This document shows, piece after piece, positions 9,250 to 18,072 of a DNA stretch of 64,000 bases; position 1 is the first letter of the stretch, and each line of letters begins with the position of its first letter. The position numbers and the translations under genes were made by a program. Below the pieces are notes generated by a model that was not told where the DNA came from, did not search any database, and saw only the letters and a program-made list of their open reading frames with translations. Source of the DNA: Clavibacter michiganensis (GTDB lineage: Bacteria; Actinomycetota; Actinomycetes; Actinomycetales; Microbacteriaceae); the NCBI GenBank assembly GCA_002150995.1, contig MDHJ01000001.1, positions 2,294,001 through 2,358,000 on the forward strand, given 5' to 3'.

Positions 9250-9519
9250 TCAGCGGCGGATGCCCAGGCGCGCGATCAGGGCGCGGTAGCGCTCGATGTC
9301 GACGTTGGACAGGTAGCCGAGGAGACGACGACGCTGGCCGACCAGGAGGAGCAGGCCACGACGCGTGTGGTGGTCGTGCTTGTGCTCCTTGAGGTGCTCG
9401 GTGAGGCCCGTGATCCGCTTGGTGAGGAGCGCGATCTGCACCTCGGGGGATCCGGTGTCACCGGGGTGGGTCGCGTACTCGTCGATGATCGCCTTCTTGA
9501 CGTCTGCTTCCAGAGCCAT
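9250..9519 (-). CDS. rpsO: 30S ribosomal protein S15
   Basis: The 89-residue product has the usual S15 length and sequence landmarks: [19 protein letters not shown], the basic [15 protein letters not shown] segment that contacts 16S rRNA, and the C-terminal [22 protein letters not shown]. It binds early to the central domain of the small subunit. The ATG at 9519 follows a GAGGGG ribosome site. The neighbouring pnp on the same strand is the standard bacterial pairing. Confidence 0.98.
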   Translation of the reverse strand: MALEADVKKAIIDEYATHPGDTGSPEVQIALLTKRITGLTEHLKEHKHDHHTRRGLLLLVGQRRRLLGYLSNVDIERYRALIARLGIRR

Positions 9520-9686
9520 GTGATGATCCCCTCTCGTGTTCGTTGCGCGGCGCCCGTCACAGGATGTGCGAGCTCTCTTGATCCGCGGCCGTTCAGACGG
9601 CAACCGCACGAGCATACCAGAGGGCGGGTCCCGGACCGGCGGGCGGACGCCCCTCCGCGCGGGCGGCGTCGGTGATCTCGGCTAGC

Positions 9687-9698
9687 GTGGAAATCCAC
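9687..9698. promoter_or_regulatory. possible operator palindrome upstream of MFS gene
   Basis: GTGGA-AA-TCCAC is a perfect short inverted repeat 25 bases before the MFS start, in a less GC-rich patch that also contains CTCTAGAGAG. It could be a repressor site or part of the promoter. Evidence is the symmetry alone. Confidence 0.3.
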
Positions 9699-9722
9699 TC
9701 TAGAGAGACGACGCAGCAACAC

Positions 9723-11072
9723 GTGAGCATCCCGCCCGAGACCTCCCCCATCCCGATCCCCGACGAGCGGCAGGTGCGCGGCAGCCACTTCGTCGACCTC
9801 ACGCCGTTGAGGGAGAGCCCCGCGTTCGCCCGGCTCTGGGCGGGCAACGCCATCGCGGGCATCGGCAGCCAGATGACCATCGTGGCGATCGGGCTGCACG
9901 TGTACGAGCTGACGGGTTCCACGGGGTCGGTGGCGCTGGTCGGCGTGCTCTCGCTGCTGCCGATGATCATCGCGGGCCTGTACGGCGGGATGCTCGCCGA
10001 CGCGTTCGACCGCCGCAAGGTCGCGCTCATCGCCTCCTGCGCCGCGTGGGGCTCCACGATCGCGCTGGCCCTGCTCGCGTGGACGCAGGCCGAGACGGTG
10101 TGGTCCCTCTACGCGCTGAGCATCCTCAACGCGGTGGCGGCGACCGTGATCGGGACGAGCCGGCAGGCGATCCTCCCCCGCATCCTCCCCGCCCACCTCC
10201 TGCCCGCCGCGAGCGCCCTCGGCGGCATCAGCCTCGGCGTCATGGTCACGGTGGGTCCGGCGCTCGCGGGCGTGCTCGTCGCGACCGTCGGTTTCCAGTG
10301 GACCTACACGGTGGACGCCGTGCTGTTCCTCGCGGCGTTCACGGGCGTGCTCGCGCTGCCGCGGATCGCGCCCGAGGGCGAGGTGCAGCGGCCGGGGCTC
10401 GCGTCCATCCGGTACGGGCTCGGGTTCCTGCGGACCGCGCCGAACATCCGCATGTCGTTCATCGTCGACATCATCGCCATGACCCTCGGGCAGCCCCGCG
10501 TGCTGTTCCCCGCGGTCGGCGCGGTGGTGCTCGGCGGCGGGCCGGTGACCGTCGGCATCCTCACGGCGGCCGGCGCGGTCGGCAGCCTCGTGAGCAGCCT
10601 CCTGAGCGGATCCGTCGGCCGGGTCACCCGGCACGGACGGGCCATCCGCTGGGCCATCGTCGCCTACGGGCTGTCCACCGCCGGCTTCGGGCTGGTGCTC
10701 CTCCTCGCGCAGACCGGCGTCCTGCACGGCATGGGCTCCCGCATCGAGGACGCCAGCGTGCCCGGGATCGTCGCGGCCTCCGTGCTCCTCGCGTGCACCG
10801 GCGCGGCCGACAACATCTCCTCCATCTTCCGCAACACCATGCTGCAGACCGCGGTGCCCGACAACATGCGGGGGCGCCTGCAGGGCATCTTCATCGTCGT
10901 CGTGACGGGCGGGCCGCGGCTCGGCGACGCGTACATCGGCATCGTCACGGCGTTCGCGGCCCTCTGGGTGCCGTCGCTCGTGGGCGGGCTGCTCATCGCG
11001 GTCGTGGTGTGGATCCTGATCCGCTCGCTGCCGTCGTTCGAGCACTACGACTCCCGGAACCCGACCCCGTGA
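9723..11072 (+). CDS. MFS transporter (EntS/MFS_3-like exporter)
   Basis: The 449-residue product shows about twelve hydrophobic segments. The conserved loop between helices 2 and 3 reads GGMLADAFDRRKV, the MFS G-x-x-x-D-R/K-x-G-R-R signature in the form used by the enterobactin-exporter-like subgroup. The N-terminal part SPAFARLWAGNAIAGIGSQM is also typical of that subgroup. It should export small molecules with proton exchange; the substrate is unknown. The GTG at 9723 is preferred. Its stop overlaps the GTG of the nuclease gene (GTGA), so the two are translationally coupled. Confidence 0.87.
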   Translation: MSIPPETSPIPIPDERQVRGSHFVDLTPLRESPAFARLWAGNAIAGIGSQMTIVAIGLHVYELTGSTGSVALVGVLSLLPMIIAGLYGGMLADAFDRRKVALIASCAAWGSTIALALLAWTQAETVWSLYALSILNAVAATVIGTSRQAILPRILPAHLLPAASALGGISLGVMVTVGPALAGVLVATVGFQWTYTVDAVLFLAAFTGVLALPRIAPEGEVQRPGLASIRYGLGFLRTAPNIRMSFIVDIIAMTLGQPRVLFPAVGAVVLGGGPVTVGILTAAGAVGSLVSSLLSGSVGRVTRHGRAIRWAIVAYGLSTAGFGLVLLLAQTGVLHGMGSRIEDASVPGIVAASVLLACTGAADNISSIFRNTMLQTAVPDNMRGRLQGIFIVVVTGGPRLGDAYIGIVTAFAALWVPSLVGGLLIAVVVWILIRSLPSFEHYDSRNPTP

Positions 11073-11841
11073 CCCGGCGGCGGAGGCGGCGGACGCCCGT
11101 GCTGGTGACCCTGGCCGCGCTGGTGCTCGTGATCGTCGCGGGCCTCGTGCAGTGGCGCGGGGCACCGGCGGCGGACCGGACGGCGGCGCCGGCGGGGCGT
11201 CCGCACCCGGCACCGGGCTCGGCGCGGAGCCGGGCTCGAGCGGATCCGCGCGGCTCGCCCTCGAGGGGCTCGAGGTGCGCGCCGAGGAGCGCGTCGCCGG
11301 CTACGACCGGGAGTCCTTCGCGTGGCGCACGGACGTGGACCGCAACGGCTGCGACACCCGCAACGACGTCCTGCGGCGCGACCTCGCCGAGACGGAGGTG
11401 CGCGACGGCACGCGCGGCTGCGTCGTGCAGGCGGGCGTCCTCGAGGACCCGTACTCCGGCGCGCGCATCCGGTTCGACCGCTCGACGGACCCGGAGGCCG
11501 TGCAGATCGACCACGTGGTGTCGCTGTCGGACGCCTGGTCCTCCGGCGCGTGGCGCTGGGACGCCGACTACCGGGCGGCCTTCGCGAACGACCCGCTGGA
11601 GCTCGTCGCCGCCTCCGCCGCGGAGAACTCCGCGAAGTCCGACGCGACGGCGGACGAGTGGCTGCCCGAGGACGCGGCCGACGCCTGCGCCCTCGTGGCG
11701 CGGCAGGTCGCCGTGAAGGTGCGCACCGAGCTCAGCGTGACCCGCGCGGAGCACGACGCCATGGCGCGCGTGCTCGACGGGTGCGCGGACGAGCCGCTGC
11801 TCACGTCCGACGACGTGCGGTGGCCGGCGCCCGTCCGCTGA
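11069..11841 (+). CDS. secreted HNH endonuclease of the DUF1524 (GmrSD C-terminal-like) family (one-base frameshift)
   Basis: From the GTG at 11069, overlapping the MFS stop, the N-terminus RRRRRRTPVLVTLAALVLVIVAG is a signal anchor. The nuclease domain lies one frame over: RTDVDRNGCDTRNDVL, then CVVQAGVLEDPYSG, the catalytic VQIDHVVSLSDAW, and NDPLELVAASAAENSAKSDA. These are the landmarks of DUF1524 HNH nucleases, which many actinobacteria secrete. One added base, most simply in the GGGG run at 11159-11162, joins leader and nuclease into about 257 residues. The family hydrolyses DNA through a metal-bound His-Asn site; an extracellular role (nutrient or competitor DNA) is inference. Confidence 0.78.
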
Positions 11842-12014
11842 CCGTCCAGGGAGCCGTCACGTTCGTGCCCCAACCGATCGGGCACCCGCTCCGAAGACGA
11901 TGCAATGCGCCGGACCATCAGAGACGCGATGCACCACGGGTCCGGATGTCATGGGGAGAGCGATCGCACGGACGGCGCACGGAGAGGGGTCTCGGCGCCG
12001 GGACCGCGGACGCA

Positions 12015-12040
12015 GGGCCGGCCCGTCATCGGGCCGGCCC
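12015..12040 (+). terminator. hairpin terminator after the nuclease gene
   Basis: GGGCCGGCCC (12015-12024) pairs with an identical self-complementary copy (12031-12040) around GTCATC. It lies in the 287-base gap between the rightward nuclease gene and the leftward helicase gene, in which I see no other feature. It may serve both strands. Confidence 0.6.
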
Positions 12041-12128
12041 ATCTCCTTGCCCCCGGCAGCTCCCCCGCCGCCCCGCACCGCTGACCCCGCGGGTGCGCAT
12101 GCCCGAGACAGGCCCCGCGCCCGTCCGA

Positions 12129-14423
12129 TCAGGCCGTGAAGCCGGTGGACGTGACGATGTGCAGGCGCTGGGTCGGCCGGGTCATGGCGACGTAGAGGCC
12201 CGCGGCCCCGCGGGAGGTGTGGGCGAGGATCTCGTCCGGCTCCGCGATGACGACCACGTCGAACTCCAGGCCCTTGGCCTCCTGCGATCCGAGCACGGCG
12301 ATGGGCCGGCCGAGGCCGCCGACGCCGATGCCGACCGCGGATCCGAAGCGCTCGGCGAGCGCCCGGTGCAGCTCCCCCACGCGGTCGTCGCGGGCGATGA
12401 CCGCGAGCGTGCCCTGGTCGCCGTCCTCGCGCTCCTCGTCGACCACGTCGACGACGGCCGCGACGACCTCGTCGGCCGCGACCTCCACGGTGTCGATGGG
12501 GTGCTCGCCCTCGCGGACGGCCCGGGAGCGGGTGACCGGGAGGCCGTGCGCGATGGCCATGCGCTCGGCGGCCTCCGCGATCCGCGCGGGCGTGCGGTAG
12601 TTGACGGTGAGCTCCTCGAGGCGCCACTCCCGCCCGAGCACCGGGCCGAGCGCCTCCTGCCAGCTGGTGACGCCCACGGCGGAGCTCGCCTGCGCCACGT
12701 CGCCGACGATGGTGAACGAGCGCAGCGGGCAGCGGCGGAGGAGCACGCGCCACTGCATGGGCGAGAGCTCCTGCGCCTCGTCGACCACGATGTGGCCGTA
12801 GGTCCACGTGCGGTCGGACGCGGCGCGCTCGGCCGTGGTGCGGCGCGCGGCCTGCTCGGCGAAGCCCTCCGCGAGCCGCTCGGCCGTGACCATGCCGCCG
12901 ACGCCCATGTTCTCGATGGCCTGCTCGGCGTTCTCGATGTCGCGGAGGCGCTGCTGCTCGCGCTCGCGGGCGCTCGCGTCGGCCTGGGCGCTGAACTCCC
13001 CGAGGAGCTCCGCCGCCTCGTCGAGGAGCGGCACGTCGGCGATCGTGAAGGCGGCGTCCCGCTCCCGGCGGAGGAGCGCGCGCTTCTCCGGGCTCCACCG
13101 CGGGGTGAGCGACGCGAGCCACTGCGGGCGGGCGTAGAGGTCCTGCACGAGCTTCTCGGGGGTGAGCGGCATCCAGGCGGTGTTGAGCGCGACCTTGACG
13201 TCGTAGGAGGTGCGCAGGTCCTCGCGGAGCATGGCGAGGTCGCTGTCGTCGAGGGCGCTGCCGTTGCGGCGCATCTGCGAGGCGAGGACCTGCGCGAGGG
13301 ACCCGAGGGCGGCCTTGTTGAAGACGACGCGGGCCTCGTTGTGCGGCTTCCGGCTGTCCTGCGCGCGGCGGAGCGCGCCGGCGACGAGGGACGGCTCGAG
13401 CACGATGCGCTCGCCGTTCACGTCGAGGGTCACGGGCTCGGTGGGCACGACCTGGCGCGAGCGCACGGCGCGCTGCAGGAGGCCCGCCATCTCGGATCCG
13501 CCTTTGACGGCGGCGACCTCGGGCGCGTCCTCCGCGGCCGCGTCGATGCCGGGGAAGAGCTGGCCGACGCTCGCGAGCACCACCCCGGTCTCGCCGAGGG
13601 ACGGCAGGACCGCCTCGATGTACTGCAGGAAGGAGCGGCTGGGACCGACGACCAGCACGCCGGAGGAGGCGAGGCGGTCGCGGTGCGAGTACAGGAGGTA
13701 GGCGGCGCGGTGCAGCGCGACCGCGGTCTTGCCCGTCCCCGGACCGCCCTGCACCACGAGGACGCCGCGGAGGTCGGAGCGGATGATGCGGTCCTGCTCG
13801 GCCTGGATGGTGGCGACGATGTCGTTCATGCGGCCGGTGCGGCCCGCGGCGAGCGCGGCGAGCAGCGCGCCCTCGCCCTGGAGGCTGGTGCGGCCCTCGT
13901 CGAGCAGCGTCGGGTCGAAGACCTCGTCCTCCACGTGCACGACCTCCCGGCCGCGCGTGGTGAGGTGCCGGCGGGCACGGGCGCCGAGGGGGGTCGCGGC
14001 GGTGGCCTGGTAGAACGCGCTCGCCTGCGGGACGCGCCAGTCGAGGAGCAGCGGCTGGAGGTCATCGTCGCGGAGGCCGATGCGGCCGATGTAGCGGTAG
14101 ACCGGATCCCCGTCGGTGGTCGGCGCGTCGGCGGCGTCCGCCGGGGCGGCCGTGCGGGGCTCGTCCTCGGGGAGATGGCCGTCCTCGAACTCGAGGCGGC
14201 CGAAGACCAGGCGCTCGTCGACCTCGCGGAGCGCCTGCAGGCGGTCCTCGTAGATGCGGGCGAACGCGTCGCGCTCGGACCGGTTCTGGTGCGTGCCGCC
14301 GGTGGGGCTGTCCCGCACCGCCGTCAGCTGATCCCGGGTCTCCGCCCGCACCGCGTCGAGTCGCCCGTAGAGGCGCGAGACGTACGCGCGCTCGCGCTCC
14401 AGCTCCGTACCGGTCACCTGCAC
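12129..14423 (-). CDS. UvrD/Rep-like ATPase of the HelD/HelR RNA-polymerase-recycling class
   Basis: The 764-residue product has a helical N-terminus (ELERERAYVSRLYGRLDAVRAE) before the motor. Walker A is GGPGTGKTAVALHR at about 226-239, motif II is IVVDEAQELSPMQW, followed by IVGDVAQASSA, and the C-terminal motor ends GLYVAMTRPTQRLHIV. The N-terminal coiled coil, the split motor with a large insert and the length match HelD class II proteins. These bind RNA polymerase and release it from stalled or rifamycin-bound DNA rather than unwind DNA. A role in rifamycin tolerance, as for mycobacterial and Streptomyces HelR, is plausible by family. The GTG at 14423 follows an AAGGGGT site. Confidence 0.87.
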   Translation of the reverse strand: MQVTGTELERERAYVSRLYGRLDAVRAETRDQLTAVRDSPTGGTHQNRSERDAFARIYEDRLQALREVDERLVFGRLEFEDGHLPEDEPRTAAPADAADAPTTDGDPVYRYIGRIGLRDDDLQPLLLDWRVPQASAFYQATAATPLGARARRHLTTRGREVVHVEDEVFDPTLLDEGRTSLQGEGALLAALAAGRTGRMNDIVATIQAEQDRIIRSDLRGVLVVQGGPGTGKTAVALHRAAYLLYSHRDRLASSGVLVVGPSRSFLQYIEAVLPSLGETGVVLASVGQLFPGIDAAAEDAPEVAAVKGGSEMAGLLQRAVRSRQVVPTEPVTLDVNGERIVLEPSLVAGALRRAQDSRKPHNEARVVFNKAALGSLAQVLASQMRRNGSALDDSDLAMLREDLRTSYDVKVALNTAWMPLTPEKLVQDLYARPQWLASLTPRWSPEKRALLRRERDAAFTIADVPLLDEAAELLGEFSAQADASAREREQQRLRDIENAEQAIENMGVGGMVTAERLAEGFAEQAARRTTAERAASDRTWTYGHIVVDEAQELSPMQWRVLLRRCPLRSFTIVGDVAQASSAVGVTSWQEALGPVLGREWRLEELTVNYRTPARIAEAAERMAIAHGLPVTRSRAVREGEHPIDTVEVAADEVVAAVVDVVDEEREDGDQGTLAVIARDDRVGELHRALAERFGSAVGIGVGGLGRPIAVLGSQEAKGLEFDVVVIAEPDEILAHTSRGAAGLYVAMTRPTQRLHIVTSTGFTA

Positions 14424-14520
14424 ACCCCTTGATTTCCGGCATCGATCCTATCGAGCCGAGGGGGCGCCCCCCGACCGCGAGCGCTCGGGCGGCAGGCCGC
14501 CGCGGGGGCCGCGGGACGGG

Positions 14521-15009
14521 TCAGCGGGGCGTGCCGACCAGCGGCTGCGGCTCCGTCGGGGTCCGCCGCGCCCCCTGGCGGAGGGCACGGCGGCGGGCGT
14601 TCTCGGAGCGAGCCGTGAGGATCAGGACGAGGACGACGCCGAGGAGCGCCCCGAGGCCATTGTGCAGGAGGTCGCGGACGTCGGACACGCGCGTGGGGAG
14701 GAACAGCTGGGCGGTCTCGATGAGCACGGACAGGCCCACGCCGAGCGCGACGGCCAGCCACCACCTCGAACGCCCGAGGAGCAGCACGAGGAACATGCCG
14801 ACGGGCAGGAACATGGCGACGTTCGCCGCCCCCTCGACCAGGGAGTACGTGATCCACGCCGTGCCGTCGTGCCGGTGCAGGACCCCGAGCGCGCGGAACA
14901 GGAACCCGTCGATGCGGGAGTCGTAGGGCTCCGGCGACAGCGTGATCCACGCGACGAGCCCGAGGTAGAGGGCCGTCGCCGTTCCGAGGAGGGGGTGGCG
15001 CAGGAGCAT
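14521..15009 (-). CDS. VanZ-like family membrane protein
   Basis: The 162-residue product has four to five hydrophobic helices and the VanZ signature: ANVAMFLPVGMFL in the middle and ETAQLFLPTRVSDVRDLLHNGLGALLG near the end. VanZ-like proteins sit in the cytoplasmic membrane. The founding member gives low-level teicoplanin resistance by an unknown mechanism, and most chromosomal copies have no known role. The ATG at 15009 is preceded by a run of G. It follows no clear operon partner. Confidence 0.85.
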   Translation of the reverse strand: MLLRHPLLGTATALYLGLVAWITLSPEPYDSRIDGFLFRALGVLHRHDGTAWITYSLVEGAANVAMFLPVGMFLVLLLGRSRWWLAVALGVGLSVLIETAQLFLPTRVSDVRDLLHNGLGALLGVVLVLILTARSENARRRALRQGARRTPTEPQPLVGTPR

Positions 15010-15118
15010 CCCCCCATCATCGGGGCTCGGCCCTGGGTGCCGGATCCGTCGCAGGTGCCGGTCGCATGACGACCCGTCGAGGCGCACCCGTCCTCGAGGA
15101 TGACGCGGTCCGGCGGAG

Positions 15119-15139
15119 GGGCGGCGCGCTCTGCCGCCC
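15119..15139 (-). terminator. probable apt terminator
   Basis: GGGCGGC (15119-15125) pairs perfectly with GCCGCCC (15133-15139) around a seven-base loop, starting 13 bases beyond the apt stop on the minus strand. Confidence 0.45.
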
Positions 15140-15152
15140 GCGCGGGTGCGCG

Positions 15153-15680
15153 TCAGAGGGCGATGATGGCGTGCACGTCGCGCCCCGCGAGCCGTGCGCG
15201 ACCTCCGAGGCCCGCGATCTCGAGGACGACGCCGATGCCCGCGACCTCGTAGCCCGCACGCTCCAGGAGGCGCGCGGCGGCCTCGAGCGTGCCGCCCGTG
15301 GCGAGCACGTCGTCGAGGAGCAGCACGCGCGATCCGGCCGGCAGCTGGCCGGGGTGCAGCTCGATGGCGGCCTGCCCGTACTCGAGGTCGTAGGACTCGC
15401 GGAGCACCTCGCCGGGCAGCTTGCCGGCCTTCCGCACGGCGAGCGTCCCGACGCCGGACGCGTAGGCCGCGGCCGCCGCGAGCAGGAAACCGCGCGCCTC
15501 GACGCCGGCGACCGCGTCGACGGGTCCGCCGGCGGCCACGAGGTCGTCGACCACGGCGCGGAGGGCGGGCCCGTCGGCGAGCACGGGCGTGAGGTCGCGG
15601 AACAGGATCCCGGGCTCCGGGAAGTCGGGGACGGTGAGCAGGAGGGACGCGACGAGGTCGGCGACGGGGGTGTCAGGCAC
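15153..15680 (-). CDS. apt: adenine phosphoribosyltransferase
   Basis: The 175-residue product matches Apt in length and motifs: FPEPGILFRDLTPVLAD near the start, VDAVAGVEARGFLLAAA, the flexible-loop KAGKLPGEVLRESYDLEYG, and the PRPP-binding VLLLDDVLATGGT. It salvages adenine to AMP using phosphoribosyl pyrophosphate. The start is a GTG at 15680. It is divergently arranged from the M50-like gene at 15781. In many bacteria apt lies near relA; that is not the case within this window. Confidence 0.95.
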   Translation of the reverse strand: MPDTPVADLVASLLLTVPDFPEPGILFRDLTPVLADGPALRAVVDDLVAAGGPVDAVAGVEARGFLLAAAAAYASGVGTLAVRKAGKLPGEVLRESYDLEYGQAAIELHPGQLPAGSRVLLLDDVLATGGTLEAAARLLERAGYEVAGIGVVLEIAGLGGRARLAGRDVHAIIAL

Positions 15681-15780
15681 CCGACAACGGTAGTCGCCGG
15701 AGGGACGACGGCCGACCGTCAGGCGCGTGTGATGGGGTGGGCGCCGCGTCGCCCACCCCCTGCCGTCCCGAGGAGCACCG

Positions 15781-16512
15781 ATGGATCCCGTCGACATCGT
15801 CCGCGATGCGTGGTCGCGCGCGACCGCCGTCGAGGCGCCCCTCGCCCCGGGACCCGCGCTCGTCGCCGTCGCGCTGGCCGTGGCGCTGGTCGCCGTGCCG
15901 GCCGTCTGGCGCCTCACCCGCCATGCCGTGACGATCGTGCACGAGGGCGGGCACGGGCTCGCGGCCACGCTGAGCGGGCGGCGGCTGGCGGGGATCCGCC
16001 TGCACTCCGACACCTCGGGCCTCACGGTGAGCGTCGGTCGGCCCCGTGGGCCCGGCATGGTGCTGACGCTGCTCGCCGGGTATCCCGCGCCCGCGCTCGC
16101 CGGGCTCGGCGCCGCGTGGCTCGCGGGCGAGGGCCGCTCGGCCGCGGTGCTCTGGCTGTGGCTGCTGCTGCTCGCGCTGGTCGTCATCCAGGTGCGCAAC
16201 TGGTTCGGGCTCTGGTCCTGCCTCGTCGCGGGCGTGGTGGTCGGCGTCGTCGCGGGCGTCGCGCCGGTCGTCGTCCAGGGCGTCGCGGCCCACGCGCTCG
16301 CGCTGTTCCTCCTCGTCGGCGCGCTGCGGGCGACCCTCGAGCTGCAGCGGTCCCGGTCGAGGCGGGGCGGTGGCGCCTCGGACGCGGACCAGCTCGGGCG
16401 GCTCACGCACCTGCCGGGGATCCTGTGGGTCGGCGTGCTCGTCCTCGTCGCGGCCGCCTGCCTCGCGGGCGGCACGGTGCTGCTCGGGATCCCGACGCTC
16501 CTCGGCCGCTGA
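15781..16512 (+). CDS. M50-like integral membrane metallopeptidase
   Basis: The 243-residue product has about six membrane helices. Early in it TIVHEGGHGLAATLSGR contains the HExxH-type zinc motif (H-E-G-G-H) within a helix, as in M50B family proteins of actinobacteria. A second Asp- or Asn-containing zinc ligand motif is not obvious, though VRNWFGLWSC in the later half may supply a polar membrane-embedded site. The ATG at 15781 follows CGAGGAGC. Substrates are unknown. It converges with the aldo/keto reductase gene. Confidence 0.78.
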   Translation: MDPVDIVRDAWSRATAVEAPLAPGPALVAVALAVALVAVPAVWRLTRHAVTIVHEGGHGLAATLSGRRLAGIRLHSDTSGLTVSVGRPRGPGMVLTLLAGYPAPALAGLGAAWLAGEGRSAAVLWLWLLLLALVVIQVRNWFGLWSCLVAGVVVGVVAGVAPVVVQGVAAHALALFLLVGALRATLELQRSRSRRGGGASDADQLGRLTHLPGILWVGVLVLVAAACLAGGTVLLGIPTLLGR

Positions 16513-16538
16513 CCCGCTCGCCCCCGGACACGCCGCGA

Positions 16539-16565
16539 CCGCCGCGCCCCGGAGGGACGCGGCGG
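16539..16565. terminator. possible terminator between convergent genes
   Basis: CCGCCGCG (16539-16546) pairs with CGCGGCGG (16558-16565) around an eleven-base loop that can pair further (CCC with GGG). It lies in the 77-base gap between two convergent genes. Confidence 0.4.
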
Positions 16566-16589
16566 CCGCCGACGCCGGGACGGAGCCGG

Positions 16590-17423
16590 CTACATCTCCT
16601 CGTGCGTGTCCGGGTCGCCGTCCCAGAGGCGCGACTGCGGGCCGGAGCCGATGGCGCGCACCTCCTCCTCGGTGAGCTCGAAGCCGAACACGTCGAGGTT
16701 CTCGCGCTGGCGCCCGGGATCGGCGGACCGCGGGATCGGCACCGCGCCGGACTGGACGTGCCAGCGCAGCACCGCCTGCGTCGGGGTCACGCCGTGCGCC
16801 TCGGCCGCGGCCACGACGGCGGGGTCCTCCCGGAGCCGCTCGCGCGTGCCGAGCGGGGACCAGCTCTCCGTCACGATGCCGTGCTCGGCGTGGAAGGCAC
16901 GGAGTTCACCCTGCGCGAAGGCCGGATGCAGCTCCACCTGGTTGACGACGGGCAGCACGCCCGTCTCGTCCTGGAGCCGCGTGAGGTGCGCGGGCGTGAA
17001 GTTGGACACGCCGATGGAGCGGACGAGACCGCGCTCCTTCAGCTCGACGAACGCGCGCCAGCTGTCGACGTACCGGTCGACGCTCGGGTTCGGCCAGTGG
17101 ATGAGGTAGAGGTCGACGTACTCGACGCCGAGTGCCGCGCGCGACTCCTCGAAGGACGCGAGCGTCTCGTCGTAGCCGTGGTGACGGCCGGGCAGCTTGG
17201 TGGTGAGGAAGAGCTCCTCGCGGGGCACGCCGGAGCGGCGCATCCCCTCCCCCACCGCGGCCTCGTTGCCGTAGTTGTACGCCGTGTCGAGCAGGCGGTA
17301 GCCGGCGCCGACGGCACCGGAGACGAGCTCGGCGCCTTCGTCGCCGTCGAGGCCGTACGTGCCGAGGCCGACGGCGGGGATGCGGTGGCCGTCGTGGAGT
17401 TCCAGGGTGGGGATCGTGGTCAT
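16590..17423 (-). CDS. aldo/keto reductase (2,5-diketo-D-gluconate reductase-like)
   Basis: The 277-residue product is a compact AKR5-type barrel. It begins LELHDGHRIPAVGLGTYGL, and the catalytic set is in LLDTAYNYGNE (Asp, Tyr), LTTKLPG (Lys) and YLIHWPNP (His). The family signatures GVSNFTPAHL and the cofactor-binding VPIPRSADPGRQREN are present. It reduces aldehydes or ketones with NADPH in the cytosol; the physiological substrate is not evident. Start is the ATG at 17423. lspA lies 22 bases upstream on the same strand and could be co-transcribed. Confidence 0.92.
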   Translation of the reverse strand: MTTIPTLELHDGHRIPAVGLGTYGLDGDEGAELVSGAVGAGYRLLDTAYNYGNEAAVGEGMRRSGVPREELFLTTKLPGRHHGYDETLASFEESRAALGVEYVDLYLIHWPNPSVDRYVDSWRAFVELKERGLVRSIGVSNFTPAHLTRLQDETGVLPVVNQVELHPAFAQGELRAFHAEHGIVTESWSPLGTRERLREDPAVVAAAEAHGVTPTQAVLRWHVQSGAVPIPRSADPGRQRENLDVFGFELTEEEVRAIGSGPQSRLWDGDPDTHEEM

Positions 17424-17445
17424 CCCCTCACGGTACGCCCGCGGA

Positions 17446-18063
17446 TCAGGCGCGGTCGGTGGACGCGGGGCCCGTCTCGGCCGCGGCTTCGGCGGCCTCG
17501 TCACGGGTGCCGGCGTCGCGCTCGTCCTCCGCGCGCGCGTCGGCGACGTGGTCGCGTCCGAAGACCGTCGTGGCGGCCCACGCGATCATGCCGCACACCG
17601 TGAGGATGTCGGCCACGTTGAAGACCGCGAACCACTCGACGGCGATGAAGTCGACGACGTGGCCGGACAGCGGCCCGTCCTCCGCGCGCGTGACGCGGTC
17701 GAAGAGGTTGCCGAGCGCCCCCGCGAGCACGGCGGAGAGGAGGAGCACCTGGAGGAGCGACGCCCGGTGGCGGATCTGCCAGCCGACCCACACGGTCAGG
17801 CCGAGCGCGAGCGCCATGATCCCGACGGTGAGCAGCGGCCCCACCTCGGCGCCCATGCCGAAGGAGACGCCCGGGTTGTAGACGAGCGCGAACCGCACGG
17901 TCGGGACGAGCGGGATGGTCTCGCCGTCGCCCAGCGAGTCGACGGCCCAGCGCTTGCTGAGCTGGTCGAGGACGAAGCCGACGACGACCACGACCACCGC
18001 GAGCGCCACGACGACGGGGCGGGAGGTGCGGGGACGGCGTGCGGCGGGGGGTACGGTGGTCAC
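17446..18063 (-). CDS. lspA: lipoprotein signal peptidase (signal peptidase II)
   Basis: The 205-residue product has four membrane helices and the conserved LspA motifs: VGFVLDQLSKRWA, LVYNPGVSFGM, AGALGNLFDRV, and the two catalytic aspartates in HVVDFIAVEW and AVFNVADI. It cleaves the signal peptide of prolipoproteins after diacylglyceryl transfer, in the cytoplasmic membrane. The C-terminal 30 residues are a charged cytosolic tail (DARAEDERDAGTRDEA) longer than the family core. The start is GTG at 18063. The PH-domain protein gene ends its reading 10 bases upstream. Confidence 0.96.
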   Translation of the reverse strand: MTTVPPAARRPRTSRPVVVALAVVVVVVGFVLDQLSKRWAVDSLGDGETIPLVPTVRFALVYNPGVSFGMGAEVGPLLTVGIMALALGLTVWVGWQIRHRASLLQVLLLSAVLAGALGNLFDRVTRAEDGPLSGHVVDFIAVEWFAVFNVADILTVCGMIAWAATTVFGRDHVADARAEDERDAGTRDEAAEAAAETGPASTDRA

Positions 18064-18072
18064 GCGACGAGC

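Noticed and set aside
12129-14423. Replicative or repair UvrD helicase
   Set aside because: The N-terminal coiled coil, the large insert in the motor and the length point to the HelD/HelR class that acts on RNA polymerase.
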